Origin: Pseudoxanthomonas sp. YR558
GTDB taxonomy: Bacteria; Pseudomonadota; Gammaproteobacteria; Xanthomonadales; Xanthomonadaceae
Length of the DNA stretch: 64,000 bases
Assembly (NCBI RefSeq): GCF_900116385.1
Contig: NZ_FPCI01000001.1
Coordinates: 620,001 to 684,000 of the forward strand
Reading direction: 5' to 3'
In this document: positions 50,084 to 58,381 of the stretch, piece after piece
Layout of the letters: each line of letters begins with the position of its first letter
How positions within the stretch are numbered: position 1 is the first letter of the stretch
The notes under the pieces: model-generated
What the model saw: the letters and a program-made list of their open reading frames with translations, nothing else
What the model was told of the DNA's origin: nothing
Database searches by the model: none
Program-made: the position numbers and the translations under genes

Positions 50084-50520
50084 GCGGTTTTCGTCTCGGT
50101 ATAGGGGTTGGAACGCAGCACTTCCATCAGCGTCTGCGGGTTGGTCGGCGTAGCGAAGCCGTACTGCGCGTACAACCCATGCGCATCGGACGTCGCCAGC
50201 ATGAACCGGCGCAGCCCCTGCAATTGCGGATGCATCATGACCGCGGCGACCAGCTGCTTGCTGTAGCCGTGGCCGCGATAGTCTGGCAGCACGAACACGT
50301 CGGCCAGGTAGGCGAACGTCGCGAAGTCGGATACGACCCGCGCGAACGCCACCTGCCCCACGCCAGCGACATGGCCGCCGAAGCACAGCGAACCCTCGAC
50401 TGCACGCGCCACCGTGTCCTCCGGAATGCCCAGGCTCCAATACGCCTGGGTCGAAAGGAAACGATGGATCAACGGGAGATCCAGTTCCGCCTTGTCCGTG
50501 CTGATGCGCATGCCGCTCAT
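50080..50520 (-). CDS. GNAT acetyltransferase
   Basis: 146 residues, compact GNAT: HRFLSTQAYWSLGIPEDTVAR, FARVVSDFATFAYLADVFV, the acetyl-CoA loop PDYRGHGYSKQLV and HGLYAQYGFATP. The family is the 'YdfB/PA2578-like' small GNAT group of unknown substrate. It lies 14 bp after argG and overlaps argE'. Two start codons are possible (50520 or three codons later). Confidence 0.83.
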   Translation of the reverse strand: MSGMRISTDKAELDLPLIHRFLSTQAYWSLGIPEDTVARAVEGSLCFGGHVAGVGQVAFARVVSDFATFAYLADVFVLPDYRGHGYSKQLVAAVMMHPQLQGLRRFMLATSDAHGLYAQYGFATPTNPQTLMEVLRSNPYTETKTA

Positions 50521-50534
50521 CCAGGGGTTTCCGC

Positions 50535-51740
50535 TCAGCGATTGATCTCGGCCCACAGGGTCGAGCTCATGCCGAACAGCTTGATGAAGCCCTCGGCTTC
50601 CTCGACGCCCCAGTCCGCCGACTGCGCGTACGTCGCGCCCTTGGCGTTGAGGATGTGCGGTGACTTCACCGCGACAGCATCGACGCGGCCGCCGCGGGTC
50701 TCCAGCACCACGTCGCCATTGACCGTGGCCTGCGAAGACTGCAGGAACGCCTCCAGATCGGCCTTGAGCGGATCGTGGTAGAAGCCTTCGTACACCAGCT
50801 CCACCCACTTGCGCGCGATCTCGGGCTTGAAACGGTTCTGCTGCTTGGTCAGCACGGCCTCTTCCAGCGCGCGGTGCGCCGCCAGCAGCGACACCAGGCC
50901 CGGCGCTTCGAACACGATGCGGCCCTTCAGGCCGATCACGGTGTCGCCGGTGTAGACGCCGCGGCCCACACCGTAAGGCGCGAACAACGCATTCAACTTC
51001 GCCAGCAGCGCAGCGCCGGCGACCGGCTGGCCGTCCAGGCTGACCGCTTCGCCGTTCTTGAAGCCGACCGTGACGCGCAACGGTTCCACCGGCCATTCGG
51101 CGCGCGGTGCGCACCAGCCACGCGCGCCTTCGCCGGGGGCGGACCAGGTGTCGATCTCACCACCGGACATGGTCAGGCCGAGCAGGTTCTCGTTGATGGT
51201 GTAGCTCTTCTGCTTGGCACGCACGCCGAAGCCGCGCTCTTCGAGATACGCCTGTTCGTAGGCGCGGGTCTGGGTGTGCTCCTTCTGGATCTCGCGGATC
51301 GGCGCGACGATGCGGTAGTCGCCGCTGGCCTTGACCGCGAGGTCGAAGCGCACCTGGTCGTTACCCATGCCGGTGCAGCCGTGCGCAATCGCGTTCGTGC
51401 CCAGCTCGGCCGCCCGCTTCAGCGCGGCGTCGACGATCAGGTAGCGGTCGGACACAAGCAACGGGTACTGGCCCTGGTAGCCCTCGCCGGCCCACACGAA
51501 CGGCCGGACGAAGCCGTCCCAGATCGCCGGGCCGCCATCGACGGTGACGTGGCTGGCCACGCCCAGGTCGGCGGCGCGCTGTTCGATGTAGGCGCGTTCT
51601 TCGGCATCCACGCCGCCGGTGTCGGCGAACACGGTGTGGACGTTCCAGCCGCGCTCCTTCAGGTAGGGCACGCAGAAGCTGGTGTCGAGGCCGCCGGAGA
51701 AGGCGAGGACGATGTCTTTGGATTCGTGGGGGGTGGTCAT
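50535..51740 (-). CDS. argG: Argininosuccinate synthase
   Basis: 401 residues. ATP loop [16 protein letters not shown], the [13 protein letters not shown] citrulline/aspartate region and YSTGxx-like [13 protein letters not shown]. It joins citrulline and aspartate. It resembles the ArgG subtype of Xanthomonas/Bacteroides rather than the E. coli long form. Located after argF' across an 84-bp gap filled by a REP pair. Confidence 0.95.
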   Translation of the reverse strand: MTTPHESKDIVLAFSGGLDTSFCVPYLKERGWNVHTVFADTGGVDAEERAYIEQRAADLGVASHVTVDGGPAIWDGFVRPFVWAGEGYQGQYPLLVSDRYLIVDAALKRAAELGTNAIAHGCTGMGNDQVRFDLAVKASGDYRIVAPIREIQKEHTQTRAYEQAYLEERGFGVRAKQKSYTINENLLGLTMSGGEIDTWSAPGEGARGWCAPRAEWPVEPLRVTVGFKNGEAVSLDGQPVAGAALLAKLNALFAPYGVGRGVYTGDTVIGLKGRIVFEAPGLVSLLAAHRALEEAVLTKQQNRFKPEIARKWVELVYEGFYHDPLKADLEAFLQSSQATVNGDVVLETRGGRVDAVAVKSPHILNAKGATYAQSADWGVEEAEGFIKLFGMSSTLWAEINR

Positions 51741-51750
51741 CTTGAGTCTC

Positions 51751-51828
51751 GTAGGGCGGGCCTTGGTCCGCCGGATCTGGTTTGTGGTGTCTTGCCGGTC
51801 AGGAGCGGCGGGCCAAGGCCCGCCCTAC
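51751..51828. repeat. REP-like GTAG repeat pair; supplies the stop codon of argF'
   Basis: GTAGGGCGGGCC-TT-GGTCCGCC and GGCGGGCC-AA-GGCCCGCC then CTAC, facing each other about 35 bp apart. On the minus strand the right copy begins GTAGGGCGGG, and its TAG is the stop codon of the acetylornithine carbamoyltransferase gene. Confidence 0.85.
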
Positions 51829-52826
51829 TTGATCAGCGCGGCCATGATGGCCTTCTGCACGTGCAGGCGGTTCTCGGCTTCGTCGATGGCGATGCACTGC
51901 GGCGAATCCATCACGCCGTCGGTGGCCTTCACGTTGCGGCGCAGCGGCAGGCAGTGGCTGAAGACGCCGTTGTTGGTCAGCGCCATCTTCCGCTCGTCGA
52001 CGATGAAGTGCTTGTACTGGTCGCGGATGGGTTTCTCGGGCTCCCAGTTGCCGAAGAACGGCAGCGCGCCCCAGCTCTTGGCGTACACCACGTCGGCGCC
52101 GGCATAGGCGCTGTTGATGTCGTGGCTGACCTGTAGCGAACCGCCGCTTTCGGCCACGTTCTGCTCGGCCCAGCCCATGTAGCGTTCATCGAGCACGTAG
52201 TCGGGCGTGGGGCACAGCAGGGTCACGTCCATGCCCATGCGGGTGGCGATGGTCAGCGCCGAGTTGGCGACCGCGGTGTTGAGCGGCTTGGGGTGGTACG
52301 TCCAGGTGAGCACGTACTTCTTGCCACGCAGGTCGGACGTGCCGAAGTGCTCCTGCAGCGCCAGCGCATGCGCGAGTTCCTGGCAGGGATGGGTGATCGT
52401 CTCCATGTTGATCACCGGCACCGGCGAATACTTCGCGAACGACTTCAGGACGATGTCCTCGCGGTCGTAGGCCCAGTCGACGAATTTCGGGAAGGCACGC
52501 ACGCCGATCAGATCCACGTAGCGGCCCAGCACCTTCGCCACCTCGGCGATGTGCTCCTCGGTGTCGCCGTCCATCACCGTGCCCAGGTTGAACTCGATCG
52601 GCCACGCGTCCTTGCCCGGCTGCAGCACCACGGCGTGGCCACCCAGCTGGAAAGCACCCAGTTCGAAGCTGGTGCGGGTACGCATGGACGGGTTGAAGAA
52701 CACCAACGCGATCGATTTGCCCTTGAGCGCATCGCCCAGCTTGTGCTGCTTGTAGAGGGCAGCCTGCGTCAGCAGGGCGTCCAGCTCGGTGCGGCTCCAG
52801 TCCTGCGTGTTCAAGAAGTGCTTCAT
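51825..52826 (-). CDS. argF': N-acetylornithine carbamoyltransferase
   Basis: 333 residues. The carbamoyl-phosphate site is SMRTRTSFELGAFQLGGH. GKDAWPIEF and GDTEEHIAEVA contain the Glu that, in X. campestris AOTCase, sets preference for acetylornithine over succinylornithine. HPCQELAHALAL and the HCLPLRRN segment are the amino-acid site, and the Lys of RRNVKATD matches the Lys reported to be carboxylated in that enzyme. It is a few residues shorter than the X. campestris protein at the C-terminus, where a REP element provides the stop. First gene of the arginine/proline cluster. Confidence 0.94.
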   Translation of the reverse strand: MKHFLNTQDWSRTELDALLTQAALYKQHKLGDALKGKSIALVFFNPSMRTRTSFELGAFQLGGHAVVLQPGKDAWPIEFNLGTVMDGDTEEHIAEVAKVLGRYVDLIGVRAFPKFVDWAYDREDIVLKSFAKYSPVPVINMETITHPCQELAHALALQEHFGTSDLRGKKYVLTWTYHPKPLNTAVANSALTIATRMGMDVTLLCPTPDYVLDERYMGWAEQNVAESGGSLQVSHDINSAYAGADVVYAKSWGALPFFGNWEPEKPIRDQYKHFIVDERKMALTNNGVFSHCLPLRRNVKATDGVMDSPQCIAIDEAENRLHVQKAIMAALIK

Positions 52827-52873
52827 TACGGCATCCTGGTTTCGGGAATGTGGCAAAACGGGCTTCAGAAACG

Positions 52874-52898
52874 AAAAAACCCAGCCTCTGGCTGGGTT
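52874..52898 (-). terminator. Leader terminator / attenuator before argF'
   Basis: Minus strand AACCCAGCC-AGA-GGCTGGGTT followed by TTTT, a strong intrinsic terminator located 48 nt upstream of the argF' start codon. It therefore lies inside the 5' leader of the cluster, not after a gene. Its 5' arm (ACCCAGC, 52897-52891) can instead pair with GCTGGGT at 52933-52927, which overlaps the stop codon of the upstream short ORF. Confidence 0.75.
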
Positions 52899-52932
52899 CC
52901 GGTGAACAAGCGACGACGTCCGGGGTACCCAG

Positions 52933-53025
52933 CTAGATGCAGGATTCCGGTCGACGGGCACGCGACGTCATGCTCGAGGCCTGGCGGGCCGCGCTGTCAG
53001 CATGGGCGTGTGCGTTCATCTTCAT
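52933..53025 (-). CDS. Candidate arginine leader peptide
   Basis: A 30-codon ORF starting MKMNAHAHADSAARQ and ending SRARRPESCI, then TAG. Four Arg codons occur; three fall in four codons (CGT GCC CGT CGA), 6-9 codons before the stop, and use CGT/CGA, which look uncommon next to CGC in neighbouring genes. It is followed by a terminator whose alternative pairing partner lies at its stop codon. Alternative starts are at 53019 and 53043. I see no strong ribosome site, which is the main weakness. Confidence 0.5.
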   Translation of the reverse strand: MKMNAHAHADSAARQASSMTSRARRPESCI

Positions 53026-53087
53026 GGGCGCGAATGCTCGCATGTGCTGCGGCGCAGCGCAAGGCTACCTTGGGCGCATGCCACGCG

Positions 53088-53588
53088 TCAGGGTGTGCTG
53101 GCGGCGGGCAGCGTGGGCACGACGTAAGGCACCACCGAAACCCGGATGCGCAGGCGGTTGCCCGGATCCTCGGCGAGGCGGGAGCGGTACTTCACGCCTT
53201 TGTAGATGTAATCCACGTCATAGGCGATGGGACGCTGGAACTCGCGTTCCACCGGCACCGCACGGCAATTGGTCCGCACGGTCCCCGTCGGCGGGGCCAC
53301 CGGAGGCGCCGTTTCTTCCTCACCCCCGAACCAGCCTTTCACGGAACTGACCACCTTCGACCAGCGACTTTCGTCCGCGTGTGCGGCGGGTTCGGGCTTG
53401 GCCGCAGGCACCTCCTCGCAGCGCTGCTCGGTACGGGTGGCCCGCAGGGTCTGGTACACCGGCTCCACGCTGAGCACCTGGGCATAGTCCAGCCGCACGT
53501 TCTCCGTCGGGATCACCCGCTCCTGCGCCATCACGGGGGCACAAGCGAGTAGGCAGGACAGAAGAAGGGCGGCGCGGAAGCGGTGCAT
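53088..53588 (-). CDS. Exported UmoD-like protein of unknown function
   Basis: 166 residues. A signal peptide ends near residue 22 (APVMAQ). The N-terminal VRLDYAQVLSVEPVY and C-terminal YDVDYIYKGVKYRSRLAEDPGNRLRIRVSV flanks are those of envelope proteins that normally carry a glycine-zipper (YMGG/UmoD type). Here the middle is a Pro/Glu-rich linker with no glycine zipper. Cys59 and a second Cys near 109 may form a disulphide. The function is unknown. Confidence 0.75.
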   Translation of the reverse strand: MHRFRAALLLSCLLACAPVMAQERVIPTENVRLDYAQVLSVEPVYQTLRATRTEQRCEEVPAAKPEPAAHADESRWSKVVSSVKGWFGGEEETAPPVAPPTGTVRTNCRAVPVEREFQRPIAYDVDYIYKGVKYRSRLAEDPGNRLRIRVSVVPYVVPTLPAASTP

Positions 53589-53728
53589 GTGGCCTGTAAG
53601 TGGTATCCCGGTGTCACAGTGTAGACATCGCGCCTTGAGTGGGGCTGAACATCGGCCCCACGGACGCTGTCGAGTGCCCGTCCTCGGCGCAGGCGGTAGA
53701 ATCGTCGCGTACCCCCTGCCCCACGCCC

Positions 53729-55120
53729 ATGACCCTGCGCCTGCACAACAATCTGACGCGCCGGGTCGAGCCGTTCGCGCCGCTCGATCCTGCCTGCCCC
53801 ACGATGTACGTCTGCGGGCCCACCGTCTACAACTACGTCCATATCGGCAATGCACGCGGCCCGGTGGTCTTCGGCGTGCTGGCGGCCTTGCTTCGCCGAC
53901 GGTTCGGCCAGCTGCGTTATGCGCGCAACATCACCGACGTGGACGACAAGATCAATGCCGCGGCCAAGGAACTCGGCGTGGCGATCTCGGTGATCACCGA
54001 CCGTTATGCCGCCGCCTACCGCGAGGACATGGCCGGACTGGGCGTGACGGGCGAGTTCTCCCCGGACATCGAGCCGGAGGCGACCGCCCATATCCCGCAC
54101 ATCATCGCGATGATCGAGCAGTTGATCGCGGGTGGACATGCGTACGCCGCTGAGGGCCACGTGCTGTTCGCGGTGGCCAGCTTCGCCGAGTACGGCAAGC
54201 TTTCGGGTCGTGATCCAGAGGAAATGCTGGCCGGCGCCCGGGTGGAAGTAGCGCCCTACAAGCGCGACCCGGGCGACTTCGTGTTGTGGAAACCGTCCAC
54301 ACCGGACCTGCCGGGCTGGAAATCTCCTTGGGGCGTTGGCCGCCCGGGCTGGCACATCGAATGCTCAGCGATGGCCGCCGCCCACCTGGGCGAAACCATC
54401 GACATCCATGCCGGTGGCGTGGACCTGCAGTTCCCGCACCATGAGAACGAAGTGGCGCAGAGCGAATGCGCGCACAAGCACGCCGACGGCTCGCACAAGA
54501 CGTTCGCGCGGTTCTGGCTGCACAACGGCATGCTGAACTTCGGCGGCGCCAAGATGAGCAAGTCGCTGGGTAACATCGAGAAGGTCCACGACCTGCTGCA
54601 GCAGCATCCGCCGGAAGCGCTGCGCTACGCCCTGCTCTCCGCCCACTACCGGCAGCCGCTGGACTGGTCCGAGGCGCTGGTGGAGCAATCGAAGAACACC
54701 CTGGACCGCCTCTACGGCACGTTGCGCGACCTCGGCGATGTCACTGTCGATGCCGACACCCCGCAGACCATCGAGGACGCGCTGGATGACGACCTCAACA
54801 CCCCGCTCGCGCTGGCGGAAGTCGCCCGCATCGCCGCCGACGCCCGCAAGGCGACGACGGCAGGCGATCGGCAACGCCTGAAGGCAGAGCTGGTAGGCGC
54901 AGGGCGCGTGCTGGGGCTGCTGCAGCAGGATCCTGCCGAATGGTTCGGTCGCGGCACGTCCGGCGACGACGATGCGCGCATCCAGGCGCTGATCGACGAA
55001 CGCGCGGCCGCGAAGCAGTCACGCGACTTCGCGCGTTCCGACGCGATCCGCGATCAGCTCGCTGCAGAAGGCATCCTGCTGGAAGACACGCCGCAGGGCG
55101 TACGCTGGAAGCGGGCCTGA
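53729..55120 (+). CDS. cysS: Cysteinyl-tRNA synthetase
   Basis: 463 residues, class I synthetase. [16 protein letters not shown] carries the first zinc Cys and HIGN in place of [19 protein letters not shown] and [18 protein letters not shown] give the other zinc ligands. KMSKS is intact. The start is the ATG at 53729; a 30-codon upstream extension is rejected. A TAGAAT at 53697-53702 may be its -10 box. Confidence 0.96.
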   Translation: MTLRLHNNLTRRVEPFAPLDPACPTMYVCGPTVYNYVHIGNARGPVVFGVLAALLRRRFGQLRYARNITDVDDKINAAAKELGVAISVITDRYAAAYREDMAGLGVTGEFSPDIEPEATAHIPHIIAMIEQLIAGGHAYAAEGHVLFAVASFAEYGKLSGRDPEEMLAGARVEVAPYKRDPGDFVLWKPSTPDLPGWKSPWGVGRPGWHIECSAMAAAHLGETIDIHAGGVDLQFPHHENEVAQSECAHKHADGSHKTFARFWLHNGMLNFGGAKMSKSLGNIEKVHDLLQQHPPEALRYALLSAHYRQPLDWSEALVEQSKNTLDRLYGTLRDLGDVTVDADTPQTIEDALDDDLNTPLALAEVARIAADARKATTAGDRQRLKAELVGAGRVLGLLQQDPAEWFGRGTSGDDDARIQALIDERAAAKQSRDFARSDAIRDQLAAEGILLEDTPQGVRWKRA

Positions 55121-55166
55121 TCCATACCCATCAGGAAGCCGGCGACGCCGCGCTTCCGGAACTCCC

Positions 55167-55604
55167 ATGACCGACACCATCTTCCCGCTCGAACCGACCG
55201 CCGCCGACGCACAGGCGGCGATCAAGGACGAATTCGCCTTCTTCGGCGACTGGTCCGAACGCTACCAGTACCTGATCGACCTGGGCCGCAAGCTGCCGCC
55301 GTTCCCGGACGATTGGAAGCGCGAGGAGCATCGCCTGCTCGGCTGCCAGTCGATGGTCTGGATCGTGCCCGAGGGTGATGCGGCGAAGCTGGATTTCCAT
55401 GCCATCAGCGACTCGGCGATCGTCTCGGGCCTGATCTTCCTGGCTCTGCGCGTCTATTCGGGGCGTTCGGCCGCCGAGATCCTGGAGACCACGCCGGACT
55501 ACATCGCCGATATCGGACTGGCCAAGCATCTCTCGCCCACCCGCAGCAACGGCCTTGCGTCGCTGCTGGCCTTCATCCGCGAGACGGCCGCCAACACGAA
55601 GTGA
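55167..55604 (+). CDS. sufE: SufE-family cysteine desulfurase activator
   Basis: 145 residues. The active Cys is in RLLGCQSMVW (about residue 62). The fold segments FAFFGDWSERYQYLIDLGRKLP and RVYSGRSAAEIL are typical of SufE/CsdE. It takes persulfide sulfur from a SufS-type desulfurase for Fe-S assembly. It stands away from a suf operon, following cysS by 46 bp and overlapping the MFS gene (GTGA). Confidence 0.92.
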   Translation: MTDTIFPLEPTAADAQAAIKDEFAFFGDWSERYQYLIDLGRKLPPFPDDWKREEHRLLGCQSMVWIVPEGDAAKLDFHAISDSAIVSGLIFLALRVYSGRSAAEILETTPDYIADIGLAKHLSPTRSNGLASLLAFIRETAANTK

Positions 55605-56842
55605 GCGACAGCCGGACGCCCTCCGCCTTCTCGCTGCTGCGCAATCGCGGCTATGCGGCGGTACTCGCGTATCGCATCTGCGCGCTGCTGTCGTACCAGA
55701 TCGTCGCGGTCACCGTCGGCTGGCATATCTACGAACTGACTCACGATCCATTTTCGCTGGGCTTGATCGGATTGGCCGAAGTCCTGCCGTTCTTCTGCGT
55801 GGCGCCGTTCGCGGGCTACCTGGTTGATCATCTGCCTCGTCGCCACGTCGGCATGGCCGCATGCGGGGCCTTGGCCCTGACGGCGTTGACGCTGGTGGCG
55901 TTCACAAGCGGCTGGCTACTGATCCGAGGTACCTGGCCCATCTATGCGGCCATTGCCCTGACCGGCGTTGCGCGTTCGTTCCTGAGCCCGGTCTACAACG
56001 CCTTGTTCGCGCGTGTCCTGGATCGCACGGATTTTGTGCGCGGCGCCAGTCTTGGCAGTGTTGCGTTTCAGACGGCACTGGTGGTTGGCCCGTTTATAGG
56101 TGGCGCATTGATCAAACTGGGTGGCGTGCAATTGCCTTTCGGGATTGCGACGGTGCTGGCGGGTCTGGCGGGACTGGTCCTGATGCGCCTGCGGGTGAAG
56201 GAGCTGGGTCCACCGAAGGTCAGCCTACCCATCTTCCGAAGCATTGCCGAGGGTGCCCGCTTCGTGTGGAGCAACCAGATCATGCTAGGCGCCATGGCGC
56301 TCGACATGTTTTCGGTACTGTTGGGCGGTGTGGTGGCGATGCTGCCTGCCTTCATCCTGGATGTCCTCCATCACGACGCCGGTGGCTTTGGCATCCTGCG
56401 AGGAGCCCCCGCGCTAGGCACAATCTGCGTCGGCCTCTGGCTGGCGCGCCATCCGCTGCAGAAGCATGCGGGCCGCGTGCTGCTGTTTGCGGTGCTGGGC
56501 TTCGGCCTGAGCGTGATCGCATTCGGCCTGTCGCGCAGCTTCTGGCTATCCGCAGCGATCCTGCTGTTCTACGGCATGTGCGACGGGGTGTCGGTGGTTG
56601 TGCGCTCGACGATCCTGCAGCTGTCCACGCCGGATGAAATGCGCGGGCGCGTCTCGTCGATCAACGGCATCTTCGTCAGCTCGTCGAACGAACTCGGCGC
56701 GTTCTACGCCGGCACGATGGCCAAACTGCTCGGGCTGGTGCCTGCGGTGATCATCGGCGGCTTCGCCATCCTGTCGGTGGCCGGCATCACCGCTTGGAAA
56801 GCGCCTCGCCTGCGGCGCTTGGACCTCCGGGACCTCCAGTAA
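55601..56842 (+). CDS. MFS transporter
   Basis: 413 residues, 12 helices. It belongs to the EntS/MFS_3-like group: FVAFQ-type loops such as GVARSFLSPVYNALFARVLDR, and QLSTPDEMRGRVSSINGIF near the last third. Members export siderophores or small drugs, but the substrate here is unknown. The GTG start overlaps the sufE stop, so it is coupled to sufE. A strong terminator follows. Confidence 0.87.
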   Translation: MSDSRTPSAFSLLRNRGYAAVLAYRICALLSYQIVAVTVGWHIYELTHDPFSLGLIGLAEVLPFFCVAPFAGYLVDHLPRRHVGMAACGALALTALTLVAFTSGWLLIRGTWPIYAAIALTGVARSFLSPVYNALFARVLDRTDFVRGASLGSVAFQTALVVGPFIGGALIKLGGVQLPFGIATVLAGLAGLVLMRLRVKELGPPKVSLPIFRSIAEGARFVWSNQIMLGAMALDMFSVLLGGVVAMLPAFILDVLHHDAGGFGILRGAPALGTICVGLWLARHPLQKHAGRVLLFAVLGFGLSVIAFGLSRSFWLSAAILLFYGMCDGVSVVVRSTILQLSTPDEMRGRVSSINGIFVSSSNELGAFYAGTMAKLLGLVPAVIIGGFAILSVAGITAWKAPRLRRLDLRDLQ

Positions 56843-56867
56843 CTTGGATATCAGCGCTGGAGAAAAG

Positions 56868-56893
56868 AAAAACCCCGCCGAGGCGGGGTTTTT
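56868..56893. terminator. Bidirectional terminator between the MFS and DksA-like genes
   Basis: Stem AAAAACCCCGCC/GGCGGGGTTTTT with a 2-nt loop (GA). T-runs are on both sides, so it can terminate the MFS transcript (plus) and the DksA-like transcript (minus). Confidence 0.9.
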
Positions 56894-56914
56894 CGTGCGC
56901 GGAGAACGCCGGAC

Positions 56915-58021
56915 TCAGTCACCCTGCTGCTTCTGCAGGTGCTCCCAACGCTCCTGGGCGTCGATGGTGCGTTCGGCGGTCAGACGGGCTTCGAGGCGAT
57001 CGAGGCCGATCTCTTCGCCGGTGTCGACGCAGTAGCCGTAATCGCCACCCTCCAAGCGCTTCAGCGTACTGTCGATCTTGCCGATCAGCTTGCGGTAGCG
57101 GTCGCGGGTGCGCAGCTCCAGCGAGTTCTCCGTCTCGCGGGTCGCGCGCTCGGCTTCATCGCCGATGTCGCGGACTTCATCCTTGAGGTTCTCGATGGTC
57201 TGCTTGGATTCCTCGACCAGGTCGGCACGCCACTGGAGCAGGCGCTGGCGGAAGTACTCGAGCTGCAACGCGCTCATGTACTCCTCTTCGGGCGAGGGCT
57301 TGTAGCCGGTCGGCACGATCGGACGACCGGTGGCTTCGTCGGTCTTGTAGGGCACTTCTTTCACCTTGCCGCGCACGACCGGCGCGGCAGGCTTGGCGGC
57401 CACGGCCACCGCGACCTTGCCCACGGGGCGAGGGGTGACGGCGGGACGCGTGCTCACGGGAGCTGCGGCGGGAGTCGGGGCTTTGGCGGGTTTGCTATTG
57501 GATTTCGGGACTGGCACAGGCTTCGGGGGGGACGGAACCTTGGCGGCGGGGGCCGGAGCCGCGGCAGCTGCCTTGGGGGCAGGCGTCGGGGCGGGGGACT
57601 TGGTCGCAGCCGCGGTGGGGGCGGACTTTGCCGGAGCCGGCTTGGCGGCAGGCTTCGGTGCGGGCTTGGCAGGAGCGGGTTTCGTGGCCTTGGCCGGTGC
57701 CTTCACCGGCGCCGCCTTGGCGACAGGCTTGGCGGCCGGCACGGGCTTCTTGGCGACGACGGGCTTGGCGGCCGCTTTCTTGACCGGCGCAGCCTTCTTC
57801 GCCACCGGCTTGGCAGCCGGCTTCTTCACCGGTGCCGCCTTCTTGGCGACAGGCTTGGCGACGGGCTTCTTGGCGACAGGCTTGGGAGCCGCTTTCTTCG
57901 CCGCCGGCTTGGGAGCCGGTTTCTTGGCGACAGCCTTCTTCACGACAGGCTTCTTGGCGACGGTCTGAGCGGGTTTCTTGGCGGCCTTGGCGGCCTTCTT
58001 CGCAGGTTTCTTTGCAGCCAC
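56915..58021 (-). CDS. DksA-family RNA polymerase regulator with a histone-like N-terminal tail
   Basis: 368 residues from the GTG start. Residues 1 to about 215 are a Lys/Ala/Pro repeat tail (units like AAKKPVAKKPVAK), resembling histone H1-like proteins. The C-terminal 130 residues are DksA: a coiled coil with the tip motif DIGDEA (DxxDxA) and a zinc-finger region in which only the first Cys (YGYC) remains. I chose GTG at 58021 (AAGGAAG upstream) over the ATG ten codons earlier, which has no ribosome site and lies just after the promoter. Confidence 0.85.
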   Translation of the reverse strand: MAAKKPAKKAAKAAKKPAQTVAKKPVVKKAVAKKPAPKPAAKKAAPKPVAKKPVAKPVAKKAAPVKKPAAKPVAKKAAPVKKAAAKPVVAKKPVPAAKPVAKAAPVKAPAKATKPAPAKPAPKPAAKPAPAKSAPTAAATKSPAPTPAPKAAAAAPAPAAKVPSPPKPVPVPKSNSKPAKAPTPAAAPVSTRPAVTPRPVGKVAVAVAAKPAAPVVRGKVKEVPYKTDEATGRPIVPTGYKPSPEEEYMSALQLEYFRQRLLQWRADLVEESKQTIENLKDEVRDIGDEAERATRETENSLELRTRDRYRKLIGKIDSTLKRLEGGDYGYCVDTGEEIGLDRLEARLTAERTIDAQERWEHLQKQQGD

Positions 58022-58065
58022 GAACAGCGCTTCCTTGTTCTTCCCGAGCATCGGGAAAGCGCGCT

Positions 58066-58094
58066 TTTATAGCCTACCCGGGAGGCAGCGGCAA
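58066..58094 (-). promoter_or_regulatory. Promoter of the DksA-like gene
   Basis: Minus strand TTGCCG (58094-58089), a 17-bp spacer and TATAAA (58071-58066). Downstream the leader can form a hairpin (TTCCCGA-TGC-TCGGGAA, 58057-58041) before the GTG start. Confidence 0.7.
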
Positions 58095-58117
58095 CCCGAC
58101 GCGTTATCATCGGGTCC

Positions 58118-58381
58118 ATGCTCTCCCGCCTGCTCATCCTGTTGCTGAAGGGATACAAGCGCTTCATCAGCCCGCTGCTGGGGCCCCGCTGCCGCTTCGT
58201 GCCCTCCTGCTCGGAGTACGCCATGGAAGCCATCGGCCGCTTCGGTCCGCTGAAGGGCGGCTGGCTGGCGATCCGTCGGATCGGCCGCTGCCATCCGTTG
58301 CACCCGGGCGGCCACGATCCTGTACCGTCGTCGTGCGGCCATGCGCACGCCCCCTCCCCCCGCCCTTCCAGGAACCCCTGA
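58118..58381 (+). CDS. yidD: Membrane protein insertion efficiency factor YidD
   Basis: 87 residues: an amphipathic N-terminus ([18 protein letters not shown]), then the conserved [15 protein letters not shown] with its Cys residues, and [18 protein letters not shown]. It assists YidC in inner-membrane insertion. In many bacteria yidD lies in the rpmH-rnpA-yidC cluster. Here it precedes a dihydroorotase gene and shares a base with its start codon. Confidence 0.93.
   Translation: MLSRLLILLLKGYKRFISPLLGPRCRFVPSCSEYAMEAIGRFGPLKGGWLAIRRIGRCHPLHPGGHDPVPSSCGHAHAPSPRPSRNP

Noticed and set aside
52937..53350. Plus-strand ORF of 137 codons opposite the arginine leader and the exported-protein gene.
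   Set aside because: Arg/Ala/Pro-rich low-complexity composition typical of antisense frames in GC-rich DNA; no domain and no ribosome site. The minus-strand exported protein has a clean signal peptide.
53639..53661. Hairpin GTGGGGC/GCCCCAC between the exported-protein gene and cysS considered as a riboswitch or T-box.
   Set aside because: The stem is only 7 bp, there is no conserved T-box or specifier element, and the gap is 140 bp shared by two divergent promoters.
57366..57968. Plus-strand Gly/Ala-rich ORF of 200 codons opposite the DksA-like tail, resembling a PE_PGRS-type protein.
   Set aside because: It is the reverse complement of the Lys/Ala/Pro repeat. The tail is in frame with a genuine DksA domain, so the plus-strand frame is an artefact of the repeats.
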